A DNA stretch of 64,000 nucleotides from Symbiodinium sp. CCMP2592 (taxonomy: Eukaryota; Sar; Dinophyceae; Suessiales; Symbiodiniaceae), in NCBI GenBank assembly GCA_905221615.1, contig CAJNDT010005791.1, positions 196,736-260,735 on the forward strand, read 5' to 3'. How positions within the stretch are numbered: the first letter of the stretch is position 1; every line of letters starts with the position of its first letter. Positions 36,059 to 45,926 of the stretch are shown piece after piece. The position numbers were made by a program, and so were the translations under genes. The notes beneath the pieces were generated by a model, which made no database searches, was not told the DNA's origin, and saw nothing but the letters and a program-made list of their open reading frames with translations.

Positions 36059-36870
36059 TGGGTTTAACCTGGGTTCAAACCTGGGTTTTAACCTGGGTTA
36101 AACCTGGGTGCTTTAAGCTTGGATTCGAAACCTGGGTTAGAACCTGGGTTTCAAACCTGGGTTGGGTTTTAGAACCTGGGTTTCAAACCTGGGTTATAAG
36201 CTGGGTTTAAATCTGGGATTTTAAATTTGGGTTTAACCCAGGGTTAGAGCCTGGGTTTCAAACCTGGGCTTGGAACCTGGGTTTAACCTGGGTTCAAACC
36301 TGGGTTCAAACCTGGGTTTGAACCTGGGTTCATTAAACCCGTTCCAAACCTGGGTTAGAACCTGGGTTTCAAACCTGGGTTTGGAACCTGGGTTTAAACC
36401 TGGGTTAAACCTGGGTTCATTAAACCCGGGTTCCAAACCTGGGTTAGAACCTGGGTTTCAAACCTGGGTTTGGAACCTGGGTTTTAACCTGGGTTAAACC
36501 TGGTTTCATTAAACCCGGGTTCCAAACCTGGGTTAGAACCTGGGTTTCAAACCTGGGTTTGGAACCTGCGTTTAAACCTGGGTTAAACCTGGGTTCATTA
36601 AACCCGGGTTCCAAACCTGGGTTAGAACCTGGGTTTCAAACCTGGGTTCAAACCTGGGTTATAACCTGGGTTTAAACCGGGGTTGAACCCAGGTTCGAAC
36701 CCAGGTTTAACCCAGGTTAAAACCCAGGTTCAAACCCAGGTTAAACCCAGGTTTCAAACCTGGGTTCCCTGGGTTGTTGTTGTTGTTGTTCCTCCCCCCC
36801 CCCCGGGGGGAGGGAACCTAGGTTCAAACCCAGGTTCAAACCTGGGTTAAACCCCGGGGGGGGAGGGGAC
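36059..36870. repeat. AACCTGGGTT minisatellite with 89-bp higher-order unit
   Basis: The 10-bp word AACCTGGGTT, separated by 0-3 bases, fills ~800 bp. CATTAAACCCG at about 36329, 36418, 36507 and 36597 marks an 89-90-bp higher-order period. From about 36680 the complementary form AACCCAGGTT takes over, so the array is a large inverted repeat. A (GTT)5 run and C12/G6 hairpin follow at about 36776-36815. Confidence 0.85.
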
Positions 36871-38319
36871 CAGCCTTCTTCCTTTTTGGCGTGGGCGGGC
36901 CTCGTCGACTACGGCTGTAGCACTCGGTCCCTACAAACAAGACAAACCAACAAACAAACCAAAACAGCGGTGAAACTGGGCGGCACGATAAAAAGAGGCA
37001 AAGAGCTAGCTGCGGCGCACAGGCTTTGCCGGTGCTAGCCGTTCAGCACGAGCTACGGGGCCTCAGCGACCGATCCTCTGCCCTTGCGAGACCCACTCTG
37101 GTGGGAAGCTGCATAGCTCATCGACGGCTCGGTGAACGCTCGAACTTTTGTCAAGAGAGGTTTACTCTTACTCGACCGCTTGCTTCGTCGCACGTAGAGG
37201 GACACTGTGCGCATGCTTCTGGAGCCTTCCTCTGGGCCGCCTACATGATGAGCTCCCAACGTTCATCAGGCGGGTTCTGCTTTAAGTTGCCGCTATGTAC
37301 GGCTGTGTGCCGCCATTCATGCAACTTTGCGAGCCATTGTATTGCCCATGATTGCGGGCGGCAGGGCCAGTGTTGATGTGGGCCATTGCGCGACCCAACT
37401 TTCACGGGAAGCAGGGCCGGTGATCCGTGGGCCAGCGCGCACCTAATTCATGTCGCAGCTCTTGTTTCACTTTGTACAGGCATTTGTTCGCTCTTTTTGG
37501 CTTATTGTAGTTCTTACTGGGACCGAGTGCAGCAACTGCTGTCTTTGAGGCCCGCCCACGCCAAAAAAAACCATTCCCCCCCCCGCCGCCTCTGTGGTGT
37601 GGAGCCTGTGGTGGTATTCTTTTTGCTGCCACGTTCTTATGTGTTACTCGTTGTCTTCCTTCTTGCTGTCGCACCGTTGATGCTGCTCATGATGTTGTGC
37701 TTGCTATAGACCGGGACATGAGTCGACAATCAGACCATGCTCAACATCATCCTTGTCGTCGTCATCTTCATCATGAATACCTTCAAAAGAATATCTGCCA
37801 CCATCACCATCGCCATACAACCCTCATAATTCAGCATTGCAATTCACTGAGCCGATTGCCGCTTTCCGCACACGGCAGGGTAGTCACTCCCCATCCGCAC
37901 AAGGTCAAGAAACGGGCAAAATGCGGGACTGGGCGCAGGGCGGGTGGGCGTGCAGCAGCAGCAGCAGGGCAGGGGGGGATACCATTGGGGGGGAGGGGGG
38001 GTGGTGGCCCGGGACCCGAGAGCATATATGCGCGGCGCAGTGCGCGGCAGTGTCAAGGGTGCTGCCGCGCACGGCGCCGCGCTCTTCAGGCGCGGCGCTC
38101 TCTTTTTAGTTGAATTATTTTTCTACCGCGCACCACGCCGCGCCCAGCAAGATTTTGCTTTTCCATAGAACATGCGAGGAAGTGCTTAGCCAGCCCTCTA
38201 TGCCCATGATTTCTCCTTGGCTGCCATGCCAGGTCACACTTCCTCATCCTCGTGCGAGGGGGGTTCTGAGCCCGCAGGGCAGAGGATGTTTCGAACTAAA
38301 GTGGGGAAGAAGACTTGCG
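36871..38319. other. GC-rich non-coding region
   Basis: Contains the inverted GGGACCGAGTGC copy (36883-36975), a forward copy (37518-37567), G-rich runs with (GCA)n (about 37950-38010) and a GCGCGGCGC-rich stretch (about 38030-38150). Small ORFs lack domains. Confidence 0.45.
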
Positions 38320-39000
38320 CATCCTCCGCGAGAAAAAGGAGAGTGCGCCACGTTCTTTCTATTGTGTAGCAAACTCACAGTAGTCTTACTGAGAACGCTA
38401 GTCGTGGGTTTGCATTTTGGTAGACAGTGTTTTCGGTAAGTACTTGAGCTTGCATTGCTTCGCCCCGCGCCGCATCTGCTAGCTTATAAAGGTTGTCGAC
38501 CCGGAACGCTTCCGCTTCTTTTTCACCCACCCACCCAACCCGGGAAAAGAACACTCGGCAACGCTTTGCCCTGTTTCTCTCACTCGCACTGGCATCGCAT
38601 TGCCTCGCACCGACTTCAGCATCCTCCGCGAGAAAAAGGAGAGTGCGCCACGTTCTTTCTATTGTGTAGCAAACTCACAGTAGTCTTACTGAGAACGCTA
38701 GTCGTGGGTTTGCATTTTGGTAGACAGTGTTTTCGGTAAGTACTTGAGCTTGCATTGCTTCGCCCCGCGCCGCATCTGCTAGCTTATAAAGGTTGTCGAC
38801 CCGGAACGCTTCCGCTTCTTTTTCACCCACCCACCCAACCCGGGGGAAGAAGACTCGGCAACGCTTTGCCCTGTTTCTCTCACTCGCACTGGCATCGCAT
38901 TGCCTCGCACCGACTTCAGCATCCTCCGCGAGAAAAAAGGAGTGCGACACGTTCTTTCTGTTATGTAGCAAACTCACAACATTCTTATTGAGAACTAGGA
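38320..39000. repeat. 300-bp tandem repeat, 2.3 units, with splice-like junctions
   Basis: CATCCTCCGCGAGAAAAAGG starts at 38320, 38620 and 38920, an exact 300-bp period. Units 1 and 2 are nearly identical; unit 3 is diverged and stops early. Each boundary is GACTTCAG|CATCC, and 116 nt later TTTCG|GTAAGTA matches a strong splice donor, so the array could be duplicated exons with short introns. Confidence 0.8.
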
Positions 39001-39271
39001 AGTCCTTGTTCCAGACGTTTGATGCCGATGATGCTCGTGATGTGTGCACGGAATTTGCAAAGCCCTCGGCCACTGATCTGTGCGCTGCTCTCCAACAAAT
39101 GGGCGACCAAAACGCGGCTGGCCACTGATGCCCCCGTGGCGGTTGAAACGGAAGGCAGCTGATGCCTCGTTGTTGATGCTCATGATGCCAGTCCCACTTA
39201 CCCGCCGTTCTTGGCGGCTTTTATGGTGGCCGGCCTCTGATGCTCAGGATGCTTGCCCAGCAGGCGCCACC
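39001..39271 (+). other. Possible exon continuing unit 3 of the 300-bp repeat
   Basis: The frame through unit 3 (LLCSKLTTFLLRTRKSLFQT) continues FDADDARDVCTEFAKPSATD to a stop at 39126-39128. It looks coding but no family is recognised. Confidence 0.25.
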
Positions 39272-39356
39272 CGGCATCATGTACTGTGGGTACATGTTTG
39301 TTGCAACATCGTTGCATCAGTATTCTGCGTATTACCCCCTGCTGCACCGCCCCCTC
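39272..39356. repeat. 85-bp direct repeat, left flank of the GIY-YIG/RT element
   Basis: CGGCATCATGTACTGTGGGT through GCACCGCCCCCTC is identical to 44720-44804. It is interpreted as an unusually long target-site duplication. Confidence 0.85.
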
Positions 39357-39570
39357 CGTCAGTACGGTGCAGTCCGCCTGGACTCTGACATCATGGGGGA
39401 GCTCAAGGAGTCAAAAGCGTATCACCATCATGATTCGCATGATGGTCTGTGTCGTCACTGTCACTGTCGTCGTCAGCGTCGTCTTTCACACCAGCAGGAT
39501 GCAAGAACTCTCTGCTGGTTGTCCCTACACACGGCCTTGCACTAGCAAGGCCCGGTTGTGCAACTTTTTA

Positions 39571-42525
39571 TCACGCAAATGACATGTCGAGACTCTCCAG
39601 ACGCGAAAAACAGGCATCAATGTCCGTGCAAACTAACGGGTCAACGCATCTTTGCCCCTGAGGGACCCATGTTAAAGCCCATTTCCGAGCATGTTGCTGC
39701 ACAAACCTCAGTGGGTACCCAGCCCTTAGGACTAGGGAGGTTAAGACGTCCCAGAAGGCATCATGACGCCCAGATCTGTCCGAGGACTGGTAGAAAGCAC
39801 GGCAAAGCAATCCCCTTACAGCGTTCTTCTTCTGTTGCGGCGGCATCCAAGAGCACCAAGGAACAAGTGGAAAAGAGTCCACCCTGTCATAGCAAAAAGC
39901 AGCAAACGGATCAGGGTAAGACGGTTTTACAAACATTTGGCCACCCCTCCATGAGCAAGCAAGGCCAACAAACACTTCTGGCTCGCTGCCTTCCAAGCGC
40001 ATGGTGCCAGCCTGAAATCGTCTATCAAATTGCTGCCATGCCCAGTTGTACAAGAAACTGCGCGACAGAGGAGAACTCGACCTCCACGCAAAAAACATGC
40101 GCAAGTCATCCCTGTAGGAGACGTCAAGCAACAAACAGTTGGTGGTTTTGAGGTGCAAAAGTTTGCGTCGCGTTTCAGGGAAAGCGATACAGTTGGGGAG
40201 AGCAGATGAGCCGTGCCTGAGGACAAACTCTCGGTACCATTTCCAGAGGCGAAGAAATGCCGAGCTCAAAGCGTCCCCTTGAGGCACCCCCTGCAACTCA
40301 CGTCCCAGAGAACCTTCTACATGGATAAAGTTCGTCATCGAAAAATGCTGCACAACTGCTCCGATGGAATCAAATGAGCAGTAAATCCAGCCGGGATCTG
40401 TACACATGCCCAAGCACCCTTTGCCGTCAGCGCTCTTTCGAAGGATGCTTACACCCTGAACGTGCTGATCCCGCCACCACGCCGAGAGAGCCGTCCACAT
40501 GAGCGCACCGTCTGGACAGGGCAGGTGCCGAAAACAGTCCTTCATGTCCCCTGCAACAGTGTATCCGGAGTCGTACCTCAGTTGTCTGGACTGTACATTA
40601 AAATCATGGACCATGTCAACAACATCCTGTATTGACATGAAATCCGACCAAAGATGATACGGGAATCGGTCCAACAAAACATCCAGAGCCCTGGAGATGA
40701 CGGAATGCAGCAAACAACACGGTGTGGCGTGTTTCTGTATGATCAACCGCCAGCGAAGTCCAGGCGATTTCCATTTGGGAAGAACAGCCACAGTTCCGAG
40801 CTGCCATTGATGCTTGGGAACCTTTGTGAATTTGTTCGGCATCAGGAACTCATCCTTCAAACCGGGAACAACCGCCATCTGTACAATAGCATCCTGCAGC
40901 GCCTTGGTATCAGCTTGTTCCCACACAATGTTGGGTTCCGACAGCGGGCCTGAAAGATCAAGCAGCTTACAGGCCTGCTCATATGCCAATTTTTGACACG
41001 TGATGGCCAGACAGGAAAGGTTGTGGTCAAAAACAGTCACAAACATGCCCCGAAGCCACGTCTTTGCAGCTTGGATATCTCCATGCGAGATGGGTGTGGC
41101 ACCACCAATCCCAGAAGAGAAAAGCGACCATAGTTCCGCTGTACATTCAACGATAACCCTGTCAGTACAGGGGTCATCTTGAGGAATGCGACAGCGCCTA
41201 CGGAGACCTCGGAAGGCCTCGCGAACCGCCGAAGCAAGATCATCCCAAGTGGGAGGTAAGGCAAAACTAGCTGGCCACCGTGCAAGGTGTTGCAGACTCT
41301 CAGGCCATGGGACGGTGCCCTGTGAGGCGGCAACATGCGGTGTGCCATCAACCACTACAGTGGGCCATGAAGGATCAGCTTGCCGGAGCTCCGCACAGCG
41401 GCAGGCAGGACATGATTTTTCAGCTAGCCAGTCGTTCATGGAACGCGAATTCGAAAGGAGGTCCTTCACTTTCGGAGTGGAAGACCAAGTGACAAAGCAT
41501 TTCGCATGACGCAAGATAGGGACCCAGCACCCCTTCGAACGCCATGAAGAAATGAGTCGGCGCAAGGTTCGCAGTACCACCTGCCGCGCACGCTCAGACC
41601 CAAGCCACGGTATGGAAAAACTGACGATTGAAATCGGAAAACAAAGATCACGCCGCCGAACAGCTATCTTACGCAGCATGTTCAGCCCCCGCCGTCGACG
41701 GAAACCTTGAACTGTACGATCAATGTGGTTGGCCACAAAGGCCCAAGCTCCCGGGCTGAGCGCCCATGCAGACTTAGCTGCTTGTTGCCATCCCGGAAAA
41801 CGGTGCCCACAAAGAGCAGCAGCAGTGAGACGCAGGCCAGCCTTCCAGTCATCCCTCCTGGCATGCCCATTTGCCGTCAAAGGGTTTTGTGAAGAGCCCC
41901 TGCTACGGGAGCGTATGCGGCACAGAGGCCTAAAAGTTCCAAAAATCCGGTACCCAAACCCAGCAAGGCCCTTTCGGCCCGTCATCCGAGCGATACTGTA
42001 CACACGCGGAGGGTTCAATGTCCCGAGAGCGGCCGTCAAGGAAGCTTCAGCTTCCAGGCGGCTTCGTCTATCATGCGAAGCAGCGGAGACGGGAAGCAGC
42101 ATGAAAAAACTCACAGCGGCAAGGAGATGCGAATCACTCACACAACCTCGCCGTACAAAGTGATAAAAAGGCTGCTGAGTCTGTCCATTCGGGTCCAAAA
42201 GTCGCAAGATGTGCTCTTCGAACCGCCGTTGGAACGACACGGTCTCACCGACATACACAACGATGCCATGCTTGCACGCTTTCAGGGGCACAGGCAGACA
42301 AATATACAAACATGGCTCGGTCCACAGACGACTCCATCCCAAGTCCCATGGATCACAACCTATGTGCTGAAGCAACCGGGCATTCCGCCTCGATTCCCGA
42401 GACTGAAGCCACATTAAAAAGACGCTACCCGAAACTCGGAGAAGCACAATCTGCGCCTTCCAACGCCCAGGGGATGCCAGGGTGCGAAAGCGGACAAGAA
42501 GGATGACATCAAGCATCGCACGCAA
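39571..42525 (-). CDS. GIY-YIG endonuclease-reverse transcriptase polyprotein
   Basis: 984 codons without interruption. The GIY-YIG domain spans about 70-180: GIVVYVGET (87-95), FQRRFEEH (arginine 100-101), LEAEASLTAAL (candidate Glu158/160) and LNPPRV (N171). A cysteine module (SCPACRCAEL, 371-380) precedes the polymerase. The RT spans about 570-830: LPKWKSPGLRWRLI, motif A VAGDMKDCFRHL (D660, D663), motif B ELQGVPQGDALSSAF (743-757) and motif C VSYRDDLRMF with D806-D807. The C-terminal ~170 residues are a thumb-like extension. The nuclease would nick the target and the RT copy element RNA onto it. The nuclease-first order and YRDD motif suggest a permuted Penelope-like lineage. A dinoflagellate LINE that gained a GIY-YIG is the alternative. 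Confidence 0.8.
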   Translation of the reverse strand: MRAMLDVILLVRFRTLASPGRWKAQIVLLRVSGSVFLMWLQSRESRRNARLLQHIGCDPWDLGWSRLWTEPCLYICLPVPLKACKHGIVVYVGETVSFQRRFEEHILRLLDPNGQTQQPFYHFVRRGCVSDSHLLAAVSFFMLLPVSAASHDRRSRLEAEASLTAALGTLNPPRVYSIARMTGRKGLAGFGYRIFGTFRPLCRIRSRSRGSSQNPLTANGHARRDDWKAGLRLTAAALCGHRFPGWQQAAKSAWALSPGAWAFVANHIDRTVQGFRRRRGLNMLRKIAVRRRDLCFPISIVSFSIPWLGSERARQVVLRTLRRLISSWRSKGCWVPILRHAKCFVTWSSTPKVKDLLSNSRSMNDWLAEKSCPACRCAELRQADPSWPTVVVDGTPHVAASQGTVPWPESLQHLARWPASFALPPTWDDLASAVREAFRGLRRRCRIPQDDPCTDRVIVECTAELWSLFSSGIGGATPISHGDIQAAKTWLRGMFVTVFDHNLSCLAITCQKLAYEQACKLLDLSGPLSEPNIVWEQADTKALQDAIVQMAVVPGLKDEFLMPNKFTKVPKHQWQLGTVAVLPKWKSPGLRWRLIIQKHATPCCLLHSVISRALDVLLDRFPYHLWSDFMSIQDVVDMVHDFNVQSRQLRYDSGYTVAGDMKDCFRHLPCPDGALMWTALSAWWRDQHVQGVSILRKSADGKGCLGMCTDPGWIYCSFDSIGAVVQHFSMTNFIHVEGSLGRELQGVPQGDALSSAFLRLWKWYREFVLRHGSSALPNCIAFPETRRKLLHLKTTNCLLLDVSYRDDLRMFFAWRSSSPLSRSFLYNWAWQQFDRRFQAGTMRLEGSEPEVFVGLACSWRGGQMFVKPSYPDPFAAFCYDRVDSFPLVPWCSWMPPQQKKNAVRGLLCRAFYQSSDRSGRHDAFWDVLTSLVLRAGYPLRFVQQHARKWALTWVPQGQRCVDPLVCTDIDACFSRLESLDMSFA

Positions 42526-42555
42526 AACTTTACAGACCTCCGGGTCCGGACGGAG

Positions 42556-43884
42556 TCACAAAGGCTTGTGCATAATCTCCGATGCACGCAGCCTCGCAAC
42601 TAGGTCAGGAAATGACGAATCACTCTCCACGTTCAGGTCGTCACAAAGTTTTTTGAGAGCCTTACCTTCCTTGGAACGCGTATTCAAATTGGTACACAGC
42701 TTCTCAAGCTTCCGGAGATAGATCTTGTATACCACGGTGAATAATTCGCCCATAGCCTCGAGCGGCGGCAAGGACTTCAAGGCCTTCTCCGCAGACATCT
42801 TTTTAGAGAACTTGTGGGCTTTGGTGTCCAGCTCCAGCGAGGTCCAGGACAGGTTGGCCGTATCAACATCAACACGGCCTTTGACCCATGTCGCGTAGTC
42901 CTCCTCACCAGCGAGTGGGAGACCCGGCTTGAGAGGAGAGCCCGCAGCCAGATCCTGCAAGGCCTGGAAACTCGAAGTCTGCTGGCGCGCGGTCCGCGGA
43001 GGGGAATTCACAGTAGCTGCATGTCCATCTTGCAAGTCAGCGGAAGCCCACTCCACGTCCCTGGAGGTTGGGGTGCTCTTAGGCTTCTCAGGGCATTGGT
43101 CAACATGCTTCAAGACGGCTTTCCATCTGGAAGCATCAGTGGTGGCCACAGGGAGCCTATGGAACAGGTCCCAAAAGTGCTTCTCAGTTTGACGACTCAT
43201 AGGTACACATTTGAAGCCATCCTCCTGATAGAATGGCGCCGACGCTGGAGATGCAAGGGGAGCCAGTCGCTCCCTGCGGAGGTCGTTCAGCCTCCTGCAC
43301 ATGGACATACGATCCTCTTGGTTGGTGATGCTTTGCGTGTCGACGACCAAACCCGGTGGAGCCTCAAGGGTCACTGCTCGGAATTCCTGCGGTAATTGAT
43401 GGAAGACTTCCCGGAACAAGTTCACGCCTCCCGGTTGTAGAGCTTGCAGGACATCAGTACTAGTTGATCTGCGAGGGGAGCGAGAACGGTGTCGACGTCT
43501 GCGGTGAGCATCCGGAACACCTTCAGGCTGCCATGCGCCTGGAGGAGCTGATTGAAAGTGGTGTGCGGGCACACCCTTGCCGGCATACTCTGCAGAAAAC
43601 GTGTCCGCAGAACCTTGCGAAGGAGCTTGTTCCCACGACAGAGCACCAAATGGAGAGCCCGAAACAAGACCTTGCGGAGTCATCGCATACTGGCCCTTTC
43701 CCTGTTGATGCTGCATCCATGCCGCACCGGTGATCGCCGGGTGTGGCCCCGGCTGAGACTGCCAAGAGGCAACTGATGGGTCTGCTGGTGGGGCCTGTGG
43801 AGTCAATGCACTACCGGATGTGCCCCATGAGCCAGGCACCCATTGCCCTGGGGGAGTTGGGGTTGGCTGAAAATGTGCGCTCAT
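42556..43884 (-). CDS. ORF1 of the GIY-YIG/RT element
   Basis: The frame is open from 44010, but ATG 43884 (MSAHFQPTPTPPGQWVPG) is the likely start because the peptide upstream is unlike the rest. That gives 442 residues. The N-terminal third is Pro/Gln/Gly-rich and disordered. Residues about 128-142 (RRRRHRSRSPRRSTS) form an Arg/Ser stretch suited to RNA binding or nuclear import. The C terminus (about 340-442) is helical and charged (EAMGELFTVVYKIYLRKLEK). It ends 30 bp before ORF2, so both are probably made from one transcript. It may be a Gag-like chaperone for element RNA. No named family was recognised. Confidence 0.65.
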   Translation of the reverse strand: MSAHFQPTPTPPGQWVPGSWGTSGSALTPQAPPADPSVASWQSQPGPHPAITGAAWMQHQQGKGQYAMTPQGLVSGSPFGALSWEQAPSQGSADTFSAEYAGKGVPAHHFQSAPPGAWQPEGVPDAHRRRRHRSRSPRRSTSTDVLQALQPGGVNLFREVFHQLPQEFRAVTLEAPPGLVVDTQSITNQEDRMSMCRRLNDLRRERLAPLASPASAPFYQEDGFKCVPMSRQTEKHFWDLFHRLPVATTDASRWKAVLKHVDQCPEKPKSTPTSRDVEWASADLQDGHAATVNSPPRTARQQTSSFQALQDLAAGSPLKPGLPLAGEEDYATWVKGRVDVDTANLSWTSLELDTKAHKFSKKMSAEKALKSLPPLEAMGELFTVVYKIYLRKLEKLCTNLNTRSKEGKALKKLCDDLNVESDSSFPDLVARLRASEIMHKPL

Positions 43885-44719
43885 TGCACAATGAAGCCTC
43901 GCACAATTACAACCAACTGCAGAAGCTACTGCTAATATGAGCGGGGGATGGCTGCCAGCGACGCAAGCTGGAATCCAAGCCCGCTGTCTTAGCCCTAGCA
44001 TGACCGACATATCGCTTCATGCCCGCAACTTGCGCAGGCCGTGCATCACAAAATGACTTATGAGCACCCCGTCTTTCTTCGCAGCACGACAGCGATAAAA
44101 CTGATCTCTTTCGAATCGCAAAAAACTTCCTCGTACAGGTATACTTCGTCCAAGGTCTCGGATTCATGAAAACAAAACCATATGTGGAGCAAAATCACAC
44201 ATGTGGCAAAACACTGGTTGTTGTGATCAGCAGATTGCAAAAACATGCCATGCAAGGCGCTTCTTGAGATCATGTTGACATGCCCGTCCCATAAACGGCT
44301 CAATCCGGCAAAACATGCAGACATGCACAAGCAAGAGCAAGCGACCTTGTTCAACATGTTGGTTGCTCAACTGTTGCGTGCTGCGTAAACAAACTGCACC
44401 ATGTTGTTGTATCAAGAAAGCGGCTCGAAAACCATCTGCTGAAAAAAGTTCAGAACTTGACCGAGCACCACTCCTCTGTCGGTTGTCGGTGAGGAATTAG
44501 TCTCGGCGTGGTCCACATTCTACAAAGTCCCAGAAAGCATCTGATCTGAAGTACGCGCGGAAACGCGCCCCAAGCTCAAAAACTGCATGACAGCAGATAT
44601 GTATCGGCAAGCTGTCCATGCTGCCAGGTATTTTTAATCAGCCTACGCCAGGAACTTACAGCACGTAAGCACCACTCCTGGGGTCCTGCAAACAAGCAGG
44701 CACAGGCATCAAACACACT

Positions 44720-44804
44720 CGGCATCATGTACTGTGGGTACATGTTTGTTGCAACATCGTTGCATCAGTATTCTGCGTATTACCCCCTGCTGCACCGCCC
44801 CCTC
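44720..44804. repeat. 85-bp direct repeat, right flank
   Basis: Identical to 39272-39356, then the sequence diverges (CGAGCGACTTG versus CCGTCAGTACG). Confidence 0.85.
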
Positions 44805-45851
44805 GAGCGACTTGAAATCGGCTGGCTGTTGGGTGAGGCGGGGTTTAGCCTCAGGGTTCAGGTCGCGGGGCGTGGGGCTCAGGTTATGGGATTGAGGAGT
44901 TAGGGTTGCCAATGGTTAAGGCGGAGTGGCGCAATTCAGCCTCGACTCTGACCGCAATGAAGATGGCGGCGAAAAAAGGGAGAGCGACCGAGCTACCTTA
45001 GAAGGATCCTGCCCTATTGTCCTTCACAGACATCGGCCGTACCTTGAGGACATCGCGAGTCTGGGATCCCGAAAAGATGGATTTTGCCCCTGGGGGGCTT
45101 CTTGGCGTCAGGGGCTCGCCGGGCTCGTTCGTGCACAGAATGTTGGGAATGGGGCTCTCAACTCCAAATGCGGAAAGCCGCAGAAAGAGATGCTGGGCGG
45201 ACGCCTTAAATTTCAAAAGAGGCATCTTGGATTGAAAATCTTCAACCCGCCCGGCAAAGGGCGGAATTGATCTGCCGGGGGGGACCTCTTGGGCTGTTGG
45301 CTTCAGGGCTTTGCTCGGGCTCCAGCGTTGAACCTCAGCTCTCACAGCATTGCGAACACTTCAGATGTTGTGGGAGAGAGGCGTGGGAGACTGCCAAGCT
45401 GCGTGCCACCATTGCTTGCCAATTTCATGTTACAAAGAGCGGATTTGCTTGCAGGCTCGATTGAGAAGGGTAAGATGCTGGTTTATGTCTGGCAGCTCGG
45501 AACTGCTGATGTGTTGTTTCCTTGTGACCATCGCAATGTTTGCTCGCCTGCAGCATTTTGCTCATCACTTACACTCCGAAGCTGAGTGTACTTGCTCTCT
45601 CATGTCCTTAGTGGGTGGTGACCGAGTGGAGATTCGTGGCGAGGGCGGCCCGCAAGCCGACAAGGCGACACCAGCGAAGCCAATTTCTCGTCGATTTTCT
45701 GCGTGGGGTTGCGGTTCTTTCACAACTGTGTCTTCCCAGGTTTCTTCGGTAGAGTGTCGCAGCTTGTCCTCGTGCTAGCTTCGGCGGCCTTTTCGCCCAA
45801 CATACTTTCAAGAAAGAGATAGAAAGAGCAGCTTGGGGCCCTCAAAGCCCT

Positions 45852-45926
45852 ATGCCGACGCCAGCTCGCAAGGAGGTGCTGCTTGGCACTGTCCGCTTCG
45901 TCGGCGAGGCGGCCTTTGCCCCCGGC
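45852..45926 (+). CDS. CAP-Gly gene, exon 1
   Basis: ATG 45852 begins MPTPARKEVLLGTVRFVGEA, then AFAPG. GTVRFVGxxxFAPG is the opening strand pattern of CAP-Gly domains (CLIP-170/dynactin type), which bind the EEY/F tail of tubulin and EB proteins. The next residues expected in the fold are (E/Q)W.G, found at 47005. That implies splicing after GGC at 45926 with a GA donor (GACGCT). A GTAAG at 45958 is a conventional donor alternative that would add DARRFLYQPT. The preceding 1 kb shows no domain. Confidence 0.7.

Larger units (their letters stand above)
39357..44719 (-). mobile_element. Penelope-like retroelement with N-terminal GIY-YIG, intact
   Basis: A 5.36-kb unit lies between perfect 85-bp direct repeats. 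It encodes two long uninterrupted minus-strand ORFs 30 bp apart, with an upstream leader of ~835 bp (43885-44719) and a 3' trailer of ~214 bp (39357-39570). No LTRs or terminal inverted repeats were seen. GIY-YIG nuclease plus reverse transcriptase is the hallmark of Penelope-like elements. The nuclease lies before the RT, as in the permuted clades described from algae and invertebrates. Confidence 0.75.

Noticed and set aside
39272-44804. LTR retrotransposon with 85-bp LTRs
   Set aside because: No primer-binding site or polypurine tract next to the repeats, and the enzymes are GIY-YIG plus a non-LTR-like RT.
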